A stretch of 64,000 bases of DNA, taken from contig NZ_JAHDTF010000026.1 of assembly GCF_018531465.1 (NCBI RefSeq), positions 115,115 through 179,114 on the forward strand, read 5' to 3'. The notes under the pieces were generated by a model, which was not told where the DNA came from, did not search any database, and saw only the letters and a program-made list of their open reading frames with translations. The DNA is from Sphaerisporangium fuscum. GTDB lineage: Bacteria; Actinomycetota; Actinomycetes; Streptosporangiales; Streptosporangiaceae. Positions 31,830-41,159 of this stretch are shown here, piece after piece. Both the position numbers and the translations under genes were made by a program. Position 1 is the stretch's first letter, and each line of letters opens with the position of its first letter.

Positions 31830-33424
31830 CGTGTGCCCTCGGCGCGGGGTGGGAAGAGGCCCGCGGGCGTCCCCTGGCCGTCCCAGTTCAGCAGGTTCAC
31901 CCGTCCCCGTAGCCGGTCGTCGCCGCTCACCGCCACCGGGGCGTGGAAGGCGTCCGCCTGCTCCAGCATGCCGGGTCCGCCGGGACCGTCCAGGCTGCAC
32001 CCGCCGGCGAGGTCGTCGCCGGCGCCGTGCCCCGCGGTGTACGCCGTCGGGATGACGTACCGCTCGTCGTACTTGGCCAGCGCGAGCAGCCGGTACATCT
32101 GCTCGATCTGCGCGGGCTCCATGCCCACCGCGGCGGCGATGCGCGGGTCGGCCTCCTCCCCGAGGTTCAGCCTGCGCATGTGCGCCCGCATCGCGGCGAG
32201 CCTGCGCAGCGCCGCCTCGACCGGCGCGGTGTCCCCGGCGGTGAACAGTCCGGCGAGGTAGCCGAGCGGGATGCGCAGGCTCTCGATCGCGCCGAACAGG
32301 TTCGACGCGTCCTCGCCGTCGTGCCCGGTCTCGGCCAGGGCGTCCACGATGGGCGACAGCGGGGGCACGTACCAGACCATCGGCATGGTGCGGTACTCCG
32401 GGTGCAGCGGCAGCGCCACGCGGTGACGCGCGATGAGCGCGTACACCGGGGATCTCCTGGCGGCCTCCACCCACTCGTGCGGGATGCCGCCGGCCTCGGC
32501 GGCCGAGGCGACGGCCGGGTCCGCCGGGTCCAGGAAGCAGCCGAGCTGGGCCGGGTAGAGGTCCTGCTCGCGGGGCACGGCGGCGGCCTGGCCCACCTTG
32601 TCGGGGTCGTAGAGGATCACGCCGAGGTAGCGCAGCCGGCCGACGCAGGTCTCCGAGCACACCGTGGGCTCGCCCGCCTCCACCCGCGGGTAGCACATCG
32701 TGCACTTCTCGGCCTTGCCGGTGTGGTGGTTGAAGTACACCTTCTTGTACGGGCACCCGGTCACGCACATGCGCCAGCCGCGGCACCTGTCCTGGTCGAC
32801 CAGGACGATGCCGTCCTCCATCCGCTTGTACAGCGCGCCGGAGGGGCAGGCGGCGACGCATGACGGGTTGAGGCAGTGCTCGCAGATACGTGGAAGGTAG
32901 AACATGAACGACTGCTCGTACTGCAGGCGCACATCCTCGCCGACCTTCCGCAGCACCGGGTCGCCGGCCAGGTGATCGGGCCCGCCGCCGAGGTCGTCGT
33001 CCCAGTTCGGTCCCCAGGTCACCGCCGTCGGCCGGCCGTCCACGAGTGAGCGGGGCGGCGCGGTGGGCACGTCCTCGCCGAGCGGCGCGGAGGTCAGGAG
33101 GTCGTAGTCGTAGGTCCACGGCTGGTAGTAGTCGTCCAGCAGCGGGAGTTCGGGGTTGGCGAACAGCCGCGCCAGCCGGCGCACCCGGCCGCCCGCCCTC
33201 GGCACCAGCCGGCCGTGCCGCAGGCGCCAGCCGCCCTTCCAGCGGTCCTGGTCCTCGTAGCCGCGCGGGTACCCCTGCCCGGGCCGTGTCTCGACGTTGT
33301 TGAACCACACGTACTCCGTGCCCACCCGGTTGGTCCAGGTCTGCTTGCAGGTCACTGAGCAGGTGTGACAGCCGATGCACTTGTCGAGGTTCATCACCAT
33401 CGCGATCTGCGCCATGACCCGCAT
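31826..33424 (-). CDS. narH: respiratory nitrate reductase beta subunit
   Basis: A 532-residue iron-sulfur electron-transfer subunit. Cysteine clusters are plain: CIGCHTCSVTC (residues 16-26), CEHCLNPSCVAACPSG, CRGWRMCVTGCPYKK (with Trp replacing a Cys, as expected for the 3Fe-4S site of NarH) and CTMCYPRVEAGEPTVCSETC. It passes electrons from NarI heme to NarG. The ATG at 33424 shares its A with the narG stop (TGATG), with GGTGGAG upstream; Met at codon 4 is an alternative start. Full length for the family. Confidence 0.96.
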   Translation of the reverse strand: MRVMAQIAMVMNLDKCIGCHTCSVTCKQTWTNRVGTEYVWFNNVETRPGQGYPRGYEDQDRWKGGWRLRHGRLVPRAGGRVRRLARLFANPELPLLDDYYQPWTYDYDLLTSAPLGEDVPTAPPRSLVDGRPTAVTWGPNWDDDLGGGPDHLAGDPVLRKVGEDVRLQYEQSFMFYLPRICEHCLNPSCVAACPSGALYKRMEDGIVLVDQDRCRGWRMCVTGCPYKKVYFNHHTGKAEKCTMCYPRVEAGEPTVCSETCVGRLRYLGVILYDPDKVGQAAAVPREQDLYPAQLGCFLDPADPAVASAAEAGGIPHEWVEAARRSPVYALIARHRVALPLHPEYRTMPMVWYVPPLSPIVDALAETGHDGEDASNLFGAIESLRIPLGYLAGLFTAGDTAPVEAALRRLAAMRAHMRRLNLGEEADPRIAAAVGMEPAQIEQMYRLLALAKYDERYVIPTAYTAGHGAGDDLAGGCSLDGPGGPGMLEQADAFHAPVAVSGDDRLRGRVNLLNWDGQGTPAGLFPPRAEGTR

Positions 33425-36400
33425 CAGTACTCCACCTCCTGGGACCGGCGGCGGACGACGGTGACGGCGTCACGCTGGTTGCCGGTGGGCCCGTAGTAGT
33501 TGGGCGCGAAGCACAGCTGGCCGTACCCGCCGATGAGGTGGCTCGGTTTGACCAGGAGCTTGGTCAGCGCGTTGTGGACGCCGCCGCGGCGGCCGTTCGC
33601 CTGGGACTTCGGCACGTTCACCAGGCGTTCCTGCACGTGGTACATCAGCACGGTGCCCTGGGGGATGCGGTGGGAGACCACGGCCCGGGCGACGACCACG
33701 CCGTTGGCGTTGACCGCCTCGATCCAGTCGTTGTCGGCGACTCCGATGGCCTCGGCGTCCGGGACACTGATCCAGATGACCGGGCCGCCTCGGGCCAGGG
33801 TCTGCATCAGCAGGTTCTCCTGGTACTCCGAGTGGATCGACCACTTGGAGTGCGGCGTCAGGTAGCGGACGCGCACCGAGCGTTCCCCGCCGGGCGTGCC
33901 CGGCCCGCACTCGCCGAGGGCCGCCATGTCCAGCGGCGGGCGGTAGACCGGCAACTGCTCGCCGAGTTCGGCGATCCAGTCGTGGTCGAGGTAGAAGTGC
34001 TGCCGCCCGGTGAGGGTGTGCCACGGCTTGGCGTGCTCCACGTTGAGGGTGAAGGGGGCGTAGCGGCGGTCGGCGGATTCCTTGCCGGACCATTCGAAGC
34101 TCGTGCCGGCGGCGACGGGGCGGTCCTGGGTGTCGGAGAACACCACCCGGTGCTCGGCGACGGACGCGCCCAGCTCCGCCAGGCCCGACGCGTGCCCGCA
34201 CCGCCGGTCGAGTTCGGCGAACCCCTCCGCCGCGACACGCCCGTTCGTGGTGCCGGACAGCGCGAGGATCGCCTCGCAGAGCTTCACGTCGGTGTCCAGC
34301 AGGGGGCGCCCGGCGACCGGCGCCGCCTCCGCGCGCCCGCACCGCGCGGCCAGCCAGGCCACCTCGGGTTCCGCCTTGACCGTCACCCCCTTCACCGTCA
34401 TGCCCGGTTCCTCCGGCAACGGCCCGAGTGCCGCCAGCTTGTCGGCGACGGCCGTGTAATCCCGTTCGACCACTGTCAGCACCGGCAGGTTCCGGCCCGG
34501 CAGGGCGTCGTGCCCCGGTTGCCGCCAGTCGGGCACGCCACCGCCCGGCTGGGCGGTCTCGCCGGGCGTGTCGTGCTGCAGGGCCGTCGCGACCAGGTCG
34601 TGGGCGACGTCGAGGCGGCCTGCCGCCAGTTCGCTGAACCTGCGCGCCAGGCCGTGGAAGATCTCGAAGTCGGTGCGGGCCTGCCACGGCGGGCTGATGG
34701 CCGGGGAGAAGGCGTGCACGTACGGGTGCAGGTCGGTGCTCGACAGGTCGTGTTTCTCGTACCACGTGGCGGCGGGCAGCACCAGGTCGGCGAACAGCGT
34801 GGTCGAGGTCATCCGGAAGTCCAGCGCGAGCAGCAGGTCGAGCTTGCCGCGCGGCGCGTCGTCCCGCCAGGTCACCTCGCGCGGGCGCGCCTCGGGAGGC
34901 GTCTCCTCGGCGCTCGCGCCGTCGCGCGCCCCCAGCAGGTGACGCAGGAAGTATTCGTTGCCCTTGGCCGAGGACCCGATCAGGTTGGCCCGCCACACGG
35001 TCAGCACGCGCGGCCAGTTCTCCGGCGCGTCGGGGTCCTCGCAGGCGAAGTTCAGCCGGCCCGCCGCGATCTCGCCAGCCACCCAGCGGGCGGGGTCCTG
35101 GCCGCCGGCCCGGGCCTGCTCGCCGAGCTTCAGCGGGTTGGCCGAGAACGTGGGATAGGAGGGCATCCAGCCGAGCCGGGCCGACTGCGCCACCAGGTCG
35201 ACGGTGTGGCGTCCGGCGAACAGCCCGCGACCCACCGCGCTGGACAAGGCGCTCGCCGGGTAGCTCTCGTAACGCCACTGACCGGTGTGCAGGTACCAGT
35301 ACGGCGTGCCCGCCATCTGCCGGGACGGGCGCACCCAGTCGGCGGCCGTCGACAGCTGCTGCCAGCCGGCCAGTGGCCGGACCTTCTCCTGGCCCACGTA
35401 GTGCGCCCAGCCGCCGCCGTTGACGCCCTGGCAGCCGGTCAGCAGCAACAGGGAGAGGAACGACCGGTAGATCGTGTCGGAGTGGAACCAGTGGTTGGTC
35501 CCGGCCCCCATCACGATCATCGCCCGGCCTCCGGTCTTCTCCGCCGTCACGGCGAACTCGCGGGCGATGCGGATCACCTGCCGGGCGGGCACCGAGGTGA
35601 TCTGCTCCTGCCATGCCGGGGTGCAGGGGTCGGACGCGTCCTCGTATCCGTCCGGCCAGGCCCCCGGCAGGCCGGGCCGGGGAACGCCGTACTGGGCGAG
35701 CAGCAGGTCGAAGACCGTGGTCACCAGGCGCCCCGCCACCCGCCGTACCGGCACCCCGCGCCGGACCGAACCGGTGTCGTCGTCGAACCGCGGCAGCAGC
35801 ACCTCCGCGCTCTCGCCGCCCTCTTCGTACAGGGTGAGCAGCGGGTCGACCTCGCCCAGGCGCAGGTTCCACCGCCCGGCGCCTTCCGGGTCCCATCGGT
35901 CGCCCAGCGTGCCGCCGGGCACGACCGGGACGCCCAGCCGCGCGTCCATCAGCACCGGGCGCCAGGCGTGACGCCCGCCGGCGTCCTCGCCGCCGCCGAG
36001 CCCGGCGTCGGCGGCGGTGACGAACTTGCCCGGCAGGTGGCAGCCGTCCCCGTGTTCGTCCAGGGCCACCAGGAATGGCAGGTCGGTGAAGCGTTTGACG
36101 TAGTCGAGGAAGTAGGGCACCGTCCGCCGGACGAAGAACTCCGTCAGGATCACGTGCCCCATCGCCATGGCCGCCGCGCCGTCGGTCCCCGGATGAGGGT
36201 GCAGCCACTCGTCGGCGAACTTCGCGGCGTCGGAGTAGTCGGGGGAGACCACGACCACCTTCTGACCGCGGTAGCGGGCCTCGGCCATCCAGTGGGCGTC
36301 CGGGGTGCGGGTGACCGGCACGTTCGATCCCCACAGCAGCAGGTACGCCGCGTCCCACCAGTCGGCCGACTCCGGCACGTCGGTCTGGTCGCCGAACACC

Positions 36401-37137
36401 TGAGGCGAGGCGATCGGCAGGTCGGCGTACCAGTCGTAGAAGGAGAGCATCGGCGCGCCGATCAGCGACATGAAGCGCGCTCCCACCGCGTGCGACGCCA
36501 TCGACATGGCAGGGATGGGGGAGAACCCGGCGACCCGGTCGGGCCCGTACGTCATGATCGTATGTACGTGCGCCGCGGCGGCGATCTCCAGAGCCTCCTC
36601 CCAGCTCACCCGCACCAGGCCGCCCCTGCCCCGCGCCGACTGGTAGCGCCGCCGCCGGTCCGGGTCACCGGTGATCTCGGCCCACGCGGCCACCGGGTCC
36701 CTCAGCCGGGCCTTGGCCTCGCGGTACATCTCCACCAGCACGCCCCGCGCGTGGGGGTAGCGGATCCGGGTGGGGGAGTAGGTGTACCAGGAGAAGGACG
36801 CGCCGCGGGGGCAGCCTCGCGGCTCGTACTCGGGCCGGTCGGGGCCCACGCTGGGGTAGTCGGTCTGCTGCGTCTCCCAGGTGATCAGGCCGTCCTTGAC
36901 GTACACCTTCCAGGAGCACGACCCGGTGCAGTTCACCCCGTGGGTGGAGCGTACGACCTTGTCGTGGGCCCACCGCTCGCGGTACGGGGCGTCGTTGACG
37001 TCCTGGTCGGTGCGGTAGAGAACGCGTAGGTCCGGTGTCGTCTCGGCCCGCCGTAGCAGCGTGCCGGCCCGCAAGAGCCGGTCCGCGGCGGCGGCCGCCG
37101 CCCGCTCCACCGTCTGCCGTCGTCTGCGGTCGAACAT
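33424..37137 (-). CDS. narG: respiratory nitrate reductase alpha subunit
   Basis: A 1237-residue molybdopterin (bis-MGD) catalytic subunit, full length for membrane-bound NarG. The 4Fe-4S FS0 site is visible as His66 and Cys70/Cys74 in THGVNCTGSCSWKVYVKDG and Cys109 in PRGCPRG. Molybdopterin-binding segments such as LLLWGSNVPVTRTPDAHW, GAGTNHWFHSDTIYRS and LTGCQGVNGGGWAHYVGQEK follow. ATG 37137 has GGGAGG nine bases upstream. There is no Tat signal beyond the usual NarG N-terminus, so the active site faces the cytoplasm. It heads the narGHJI-hpp operon. No narK-type MFS nitrate transporter is in the window. Confidence 0.97.
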   Translation of the reverse strand: MFDRRRRQTVERAAAAAADRLLRAGTLLRRAETTPDLRVLYRTDQDVNDAPYRERWAHDKVVRSTHGVNCTGSCSWKVYVKDGLITWETQQTDYPSVGPDRPEYEPRGCPRGASFSWYTYSPTRIRYPHARGVLVEMYREAKARLRDPVAAWAEITGDPDRRRRYQSARGRGGLVRVSWEEALEIAAAAHVHTIMTYGPDRVAGFSPIPAMSMASHAVGARFMSLIGAPMLSFYDWYADLPIASPQVFGDQTDVPESADWWDAAYLLLWGSNVPVTRTPDAHWMAEARYRGQKVVVVSPDYSDAAKFADEWLHPHPGTDGAAAMAMGHVILTEFFVRRTVPYFLDYVKRFTDLPFLVALDEHGDGCHLPGKFVTAADAGLGGGEDAGGRHAWRPVLMDARLGVPVVPGGTLGDRWDPEGAGRWNLRLGEVDPLLTLYEEGGESAEVLLPRFDDDTGSVRRGVPVRRVAGRLVTTVFDLLLAQYGVPRPGLPGAWPDGYEDASDPCTPAWQEQITSVPARQVIRIAREFAVTAEKTGGRAMIVMGAGTNHWFHSDTIYRSFLSLLLLTGCQGVNGGGWAHYVGQEKVRPLAGWQQLSTAADWVRPSRQMAGTPYWYLHTGQWRYESYPASALSSAVGRGLFAGRHTVDLVAQSARLGWMPSYPTFSANPLKLGEQARAGGQDPARWVAGEIAAGRLNFACEDPDAPENWPRVLTVWRANLIGSSAKGNEYFLRHLLGARDGASAEETPPEARPREVTWRDDAPRGKLDLLLALDFRMTSTTLFADLVLPAATWYEKHDLSSTDLHPYVHAFSPAISPPWQARTDFEIFHGLARRFSELAAGRLDVAHDLVATALQHDTPGETAQPGGGVPDWRQPGHDALPGRNLPVLTVVERDYTAVADKLAALGPLPEEPGMTVKGVTVKAEPEVAWLAARCGRAEAAPVAGRPLLDTDVKLCEAILALSGTTNGRVAAEGFAELDRRCGHASGLAELGASVAEHRVVFSDTQDRPVAAGTSFEWSGKESADRRYAPFTLNVEHAKPWHTLTGRQHFYLDHDWIAELGEQLPVYRPPLDMAALGECGPGTPGGERSVRVRYLTPHSKWSIHSEYQENLLMQTLARGGPVIWISVPDAEAIGVADNDWIEAVNANGVVVARAVVSHRIPQGTVLMYHVQERLVNVPKSQANGRRGGVHNALTKLLVKPSHLIGGYGQLCFAPNYYGPTGNQRDAVTVVRRRSQEVEY

Positions 37138-37567
37138 GTCAACGACCTCCCTGTGCGCCGGCGTCGCGCGAGGCCGTTCTCGTGCCCGACGGCCCCGCTC
37201 ACCGCACCGATCGACCTGAATATGGCCTCTGACTCCGATGGCCACACGCGTGTCAGGGACGATTTCTACCATGAAACAGTGTCCACATGGAATCTATTAG
37301 CCGAGCTACGATTTCCGCTCCTCCGTAAACTCGTCGAAGGAGGGGTCATAAATATGGCTATAGCGGCAAAATATGGGCGCCAGCCCCTGCTGTGACCGCA
37401 TCTGAGCTGGGGCGACGGCGTGCAAAGGGGTTATACGGCTGCGACGCGGGAGTGTCGCCTGCCGTTAACTCGACGCTAACTTTTCTTCCGTAGAATGCCT
37501 GGAGGGTCGAGGTCTCGGCATTCGGCGATGACGGCGAATGCCTTTAAGGCAGTGGCCGGTATATCTG
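37138..37567. promoter_or_regulatory. AT-rich control region upstream of narG
   Basis: This 430-base gap between narG and the MarR gene is clearly AT-richer around 37260-37380 and must hold the nar promoter. I find no FNR-type TTGAT-N4-ATCAA dyad. On the plus strand, GAAGGAGGGG (37336-37345) precedes an ATG at 37354 that opens a 13-codon frame closed at 37395 (listed separately). The remainder shows nothing. Confidence 0.5.
37354..37395 (+). CDS. possible 13-residue peptide with strong ribosome site
   Basis: ATG 37354 follows a near-perfect Shine-Dalgarno (GAAGGAGG, about 10 bases upstream) and encodes MAIAAKYGRQPLL before TGA. The codons (ATA, AAA, TAT) are rare for this genome. No gene follows on the same strand, so it is not an obvious attenuator leader. 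It could be a small peptide gene, a truncated gene start or chance. Confidence 0.25.
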   Translation: MAIAAKYGRQPLL

Positions 37568-38089
37568 TCAGAAAGTGAGGTCGTCCCCGGTCTCCGCGGC
37601 AGCGCTGAACCCCAGGAGGACGCGGGCGAGCACCTGCCTGTCGGCGGGCTCCATGCGTTCCAGCACCTCGCCGATGCGCCGCCGCCGCGCCGAGCGTAGT
37701 CGTTCGAGCACCCGCCGCCCCTGCCCGGTCGTCTCGATGCGGATCTCGCGCCTGCTGTGCGGGGCCGGGAACCTGCTCAGCAGGTCCGCGCCGTCGAGCC
37801 GGTCGACCAGGCGCCCGGCCGCCGAGAGCGTCATACCGAGGTGCGCCGCGAGCGTGCTGAGATTCAGCGGACCGTGACGGTCGACCGCCAGCATCGCCCG
37901 TAACTGGGTCAGCGACAGCTCTCCGACCTCGGCGAGGGCGGTCAGGGTGACCTCCACCAGGACCAGGGACGCCTCTTCGACCAGCCAGGCCGAGCCGTAC
38001 GGACCCTCGTCGCCCTGCGCGGGCACGGCGGCCTCCGGCCGGCTTCCGCGTAGGTCGTCCCCGCCGTCGTACGCAGCCCCCACCACCAC
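37568..38089 (-). CDS. MarR-family transcriptional regulator
   Basis: A protein of up to 173 residues. The winged helix is clear: LSLTQLRAMLAVDRHGPLNLSTLAAHLGMTLSAAGRLVDRLDGADLLSRFPAPHSRREIRIETTGQGRRVLERL, with the wing rich in Arg as in MarR proteins. Three consecutive GTG codons at the start make the exact first residue uncertain; GGAAG fits the second or third. The ~45 N-terminal residues before the first helix vary in this family. It lies upstream of the nar operon on the same strand but 430 bases away; whether it regulates it is unknown. Confidence 0.85.
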   Translation of the reverse strand: MVVGAAYDGGDDLRGSRPEAAVPAQGDEGPYGSAWLVEEASLVLVEVTLTALAEVGELSLTQLRAMLAVDRHGPLNLSTLAAHLGMTLSAAGRLVDRLDGADLLSRFPAPHSRREIRIETTGQGRRVLERLRSARRRRIGEVLERMEPADRQVLARVLLGFSAAAETGDDLTF

Positions 38090-38469
38090 TTCCAGCGCAC
38101 CCCTTCGACCATCGGTGACCCCAAGTCAGGGGCGGCGGCGAGCGCGGCCGTGGGAAGCGGGAGAGGCGACCCGGCGAGCGACGCCGAGCCGGGCCGGGCC
38201 GAGTGCCTGCCATCCCTATCTGCGGGAGAAGCACTCTACCCTTCCCCGATCGATCATGGCGAGTCCCTGACCATGTGACACGGGCGGGTGTCCCGTCCGC
38301 CAGCCGGCGCCAGGGGGTGAGTAAAGGGGGGCGAAACGGGTATGACGGAAACGGCAAAATAGGGTTGGTTATTTATCCCCAAACAGGTGTCAAGCCATCG
38401 AGAGCGGGCACGCGACTTGTCGGCTGAGCTATGAGGCCGTCACAGATCGCTCACTCTCATGGGACTGTC
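38090..38469. promoter_or_regulatory. intergenic region between MarR and WhiB-like genes
   Basis: No gene is supported. The stretch 38330-38385 is purine- and AT-rich (AAATAGGGTTGGTTATTTAT) and probably carries the promoter of the WhiB-like gene. A stem ACGGG-CGGGTGT-CCCGT occurs near 38279-38295. Confidence 0.4.
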
Positions 38470-38751
38470 ATGATCACCCAGAACATCGTGCTACCAGCCG
38501 TTTCGTGGCTGCGCCGTGCCGCCTGCCGCGGTGAGGACCCTGAGCTTTTCTTCCCGATCAGCGCCAAGGGCCCCGGCCATGTCCAGCACGAACGCGCCAA
38601 GGCCGTGTGCCGCCGGTGCCCCGTGCGGACACCCTGTCTCGATTACGCCCTGACGACCGGCCAGGAGCACGGCATCTGGGGAGGCACCGACCCCGACGAG
38701 CGCAGGACGGTCACAGTGCGCCGGCGGGAGTGGCACTACAGCACGGGGTAA
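38470..38751 (+). CDS. WhiB-family iron-sulfur transcriptional regulator
   Basis: A 93-residue WhiB-like protein (start ATG 38470; an in-frame ATG at 38431 would add 13 residues, and neither has a strong ribosome site). The four cluster cysteines are at about 19, 47, 50 and 56 (AACRGEDPELFF, VCRRCPVRTPC), followed by the beta-turn GIWGGTDPDERR and a basic C-terminal segment (VTVRRREW). These actinobacterial proteins bind a redox- and NO-sensitive 4Fe-4S cluster and act with sigma factors. Its place near the nar operon would fit a redox role, but this is context only. Confidence 0.93.
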   Translation: MITQNIVLPAVSWLRRAACRGEDPELFFPISAKGPGHVQHERAKAVCRRCPVRTPCLDYALTTGQEHGIWGGTDPDERRTVTVRRREWHYSTG

Positions 38752-38761
38752 CTGTCGTGTC

Positions 38762-39157
38762 ATGAGAGACGATCATTCCGCTCCCGAGCGCCGGCCCGCC
38801 GGGGTCGATGACGCCACCGTCGACGCCCTGAGCAAGCTGGCCGACGCGATGGAGACCGTCGAGCGGGCACGCGGCCACCTGTACACCTTCCACCAGCTGA
38901 CCGGGCGGGCGCACCGGCAGCTCGCCGAGGCGACGGAACTGCTGCGCCGGGCCGGGCACGACGAGCAGGCCGACGCGTGCGCCGCGATGTCCGGCGCCGC
39001 GGTGTTCGCGGACATGTGGACGTACGAGGTGGTCGAGGAGTACGACGACGGCTACCACCGCCGCTTCACCGAACTGGAGGAACGGGTCAGGGACGACCTG
39101 GTGGAAGGCCGCCGGCACATCGCCGAGGCGGAGCAGAAGCGCCGCCTCCACGGGTGA
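38762..39157 (+). CDS. conserved hypothetical helical protein
   Basis: A 131-residue soluble protein that is almost entirely helical (VDALSKLADAMETVERARGHLYTFHQLTGRAHRQLAEATELLRRAGHDEQADAC..., then RFTELEERVRDDLVEGRRHIAEAEQKRRLHG). I do not recognise a named family, though similar proteins are common in actinomycetes. It begins 10 bases after the WhiB-like gene, so the two are probably co-transcribed. No catalytic motif or membrane segment is visible. Codon use is normal. Confidence 0.7.
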   Translation: MRDDHSAPERRPAGVDDATVDALSKLADAMETVERARGHLYTFHQLTGRAHRQLAEATELLRRAGHDEQADACAAMSGAAVFADMWTYEVVEEYDDGYHRRFTELEERVRDDLVEGRRHIAEAEQKRRLHG

Positions 39158-39187
39158 CCGGCGGGGGGTGGCGGTCGTGTGACGGGG

Positions 39188-40108
39188 CTACTTCAGGGCG
39201 CCCGCGGTGAGGCCCGCCTGGATCTGGCGTTGGAAGATCGTGTAGATGACCAGCATCGGCAGGATCGCCATGCTCAGCGCCGCGAACAGCGCCGACCAGT
39301 CGGCGTCGTAGCCGGCCGAGGTGGAGATGTCCGCGATGCCCTGGGTGAGCACCCACTTGTCCTTCGCCTGGCCGCTGAGCAGCACCAGCGGGATCTGGTA
39401 CTGGTTCCACTGTCCCAGCACGTTGAAGATCGTGATGCTCACGATGCCCGGCCGGGCCATCGGCAGCATGATCTGGAAGAACACCCGGCTGTGCGACGCC
39501 CCGTCCACGAACGCCGCCTCCGCCACCGCCTGCGGGAGCGTGCGGAAGAACGCCGACAGGAAGAACACCGTGAACGGCAGCGAGTAGGCGATGTACACCA
39601 GCACCAGCCCGCCCCTGGTGTCCAGGCCGATGAACTGGCCGATCAGCGGGAGGTGTCCCATGTTGTCCACCACGAAGAACAGCGGCGTGAGCGCCAGGTA
39701 CACCGGGAACGCCAGCCCGGACACGAACAGCAGGTAGATCGCCCGGTTGCCGCGGAAGCGGTACCGGGCCAGCACGTACGCCGCCATGGACCCCAGCAGC
39801 ATCGTGCCGAACGTGCCGAACGCCACCACGACGACGCTGTTGAGCATGTACTGCCCGATGTGGGCGTGCTCCCAGGCCCGCGCCCAGTTGTCCCACCGCA
39901 GCGTGGCGGGGAGCGACCAGGCGCTGCCGAAGATCTCGTCCTCGCTCTTCACCGAGGCCAGGAACGTCCAGAGGATCGGGACGACGACCAGCACGGTCCA
40001 CACGACCAGCGCCACGTGGGACAGGCCCGACAGCGGGCCGAGCCTGACCCTGCGCTGCTCGCGCGCCGCGCTCCGGCTGAGCCGCACCTTTCCCGCCTGC
40101 GAAACCAT
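39188..40108 (-). CDS. ngcG: carbohydrate ABC transporter permease (NgcG-like)
   Basis: A 306-residue MalG-type permease with six hydrophobic helices and the EAA loop EAAFVDGASHSRVFFQIMLPMARPGI, where the ATPase docks. It is the last gene of the minus-strand sugar operon, 12 bases behind the other permease gene. No ATP-binding subunit is encoded nearby, as is usual for actinomycete sugar systems served by a shared MsiK-type ATPase. The name is by analogy to the Streptomyces NgcEFG GlcNAc/chitobiose system, based mainly on the binding protein. Confidence 0.85.
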   Translation of the reverse strand: MVSQAGKVRLSRSAAREQRRVRLGPLSGLSHVALVVWTVLVVVPILWTFLASVKSEDEIFGSAWSLPATLRWDNWARAWEHAHIGQYMLNSVVVVAFGTFGTMLLGSMAAYVLARYRFRGNRAIYLLFVSGLAFPVYLALTPLFFVVDNMGHLPLIGQFIGLDTRGGLVLVYIAYSLPFTVFFLSAFFRTLPQAVAEAAFVDGASHSRVFFQIMLPMARPGIVSITIFNVLGQWNQYQIPLVLLSGQAKDKWVLTQGIADISTSAGYDADWSALFAALSMAILPMLVIYTIFQRQIQAGLTAGALK

Positions 40109-40120
40109 CGCACGGCCCCC

Positions 40121-41059
40121 TTAGAACTCGATCCGCTCGCGGCGGGACAGGCGCATGGCCACCACCGCGAAGGCGACCGTGAAGAAGAACAGGACCACGC
40201 CCATCGCCGAGGCGTAGCCGAACCTGAAGTACTGGAACGCGTTGCGGTAGATCTCGGCGGCGATCACGGTGGTCGAATGGTCGGGGCCGCCCTGCTCGGC
40301 GGTCATGACCCAGACGATGGCGAAGACGTCCAGCGCGGCGATGCCGAGATAGATCCAGCCGACCTGCACGGTGTCCCACAGCAGCGGCAGCGTGACCCGG
40401 AAGAACATCTGGCCCCGCCCCGCCCCGTCGATCTGCGCGGCCTCGTACATCTCGCGGGGGATGGAGGCCATACCGGCCGAGAAGAGCACGACGTAGAAGC
40501 CGACGGCCTGCCAGACCAGCACGCCGAGGATCGACCAGAACGCCACGTCCGGGTTGGACAGGAACCCGACCGGCTTCAGCCCGAGGGCCATCAGCGGGGC
40601 GTTCAGCATGCCGCTCTTGTCGGGCCGGAAGACCTGCTGGAACAGGACGGCGACGATCGCGACGGCCAGGACCTGCGGGAAGAAGAACACCACCCGGTAG
40701 AACCCCGACCCCCAGATGCCGGCCACGCCCCCGCTCGCGCCGCCCGCGTTGAGGAGGAACGCGAAGAACAGGGCGATCACGATGGTGAGCAGCGGCAGCA
40801 GGACCAGCAGGAGGCCGTTGTGCCCGACGGCCTTCCAGAAGACGTCGTCGGACAGGAGCCGCCCGAAGTTCTCCAGCCCGACGAACTGCGGATCGGCGCT
40901 GACACCGCGCCAGTTCGTCATGGCGATGTAGAACGCCTGCGCGTAGGGCGAGATGACGTAGATCAGGTAGAGCAGCACCGGGGCGGCCAGGAAGCTCACG
41001 ATGAACCGCGCCCGTGTGAACGCCGTCCGGTTGATGGCGAGTGATGTCCTGCCGGTCAT
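40121..41059 (-). CDS. ngcF: carbohydrate ABC transporter permease (NgcF-like)
   Basis: A 312-residue MalF-type permease with six helices and the EAA loop EAAQIDGAGRGQMFFRVTLPLLWDTV. It forms the membrane channel with the NgcG-like protein. ATG 41059 overlaps the stop of a 23-codon ORF (ATGA), and GGGAG inside that ORF is its ribosome site. A 9-bp stem-loop lies between the binding-protein gene and this one, which may lower permease expression relative to the binding protein. Confidence 0.85.
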   Translation of the reverse strand: MTGRTSLAINRTAFTRARFIVSFLAAPVLLYLIYVISPYAQAFYIAMTNWRGVSADPQFVGLENFGRLLSDDVFWKAVGHNGLLLVLLPLLTIVIALFFAFLLNAGGASGGVAGIWGSGFYRVVFFFPQVLAVAIVAVLFQQVFRPDKSGMLNAPLMALGLKPVGFLSNPDVAFWSILGVLVWQAVGFYVVLFSAGMASIPREMYEAAQIDGAGRGQMFFRVTLPLLWDTVQVGWIYLGIAALDVFAIVWVMTAEQGGPDHSTTVIAAEIYRNAFQYFRFGYASAMGVVLFFFTVAFAVVAMRLSRRERIEF

Positions 41060-41127
41060 CCGAGCTCCCGTGCGACCTCTGCGACCGTGGCGACGTCCCG
41101 GCGGGCCGGGAGGGCCGAGCGCGGCAT
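41056..41127 (-). CDS. 23-codon ORF coupled to the permease gene
   Basis: ATG 41127 opens MPRSALPARRDVATVAEVARELG, closed by a TGA that overlaps the permease ATG. The end TVAEVARELG resembles the first helix of a helix-turn-helix, as if the N-terminus of a regulator had been cut off. The upstream ribosome site is weak. It could be a vestige, a leader peptide coupling translation, or chance. Confidence 0.35.
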   Translation of the reverse strand: MPRSALPARRDVATVAEVARELG

Positions 41128-41159
41128 GTGGGTTCTGCTTTCTGTCGGGGACGGCCGGG

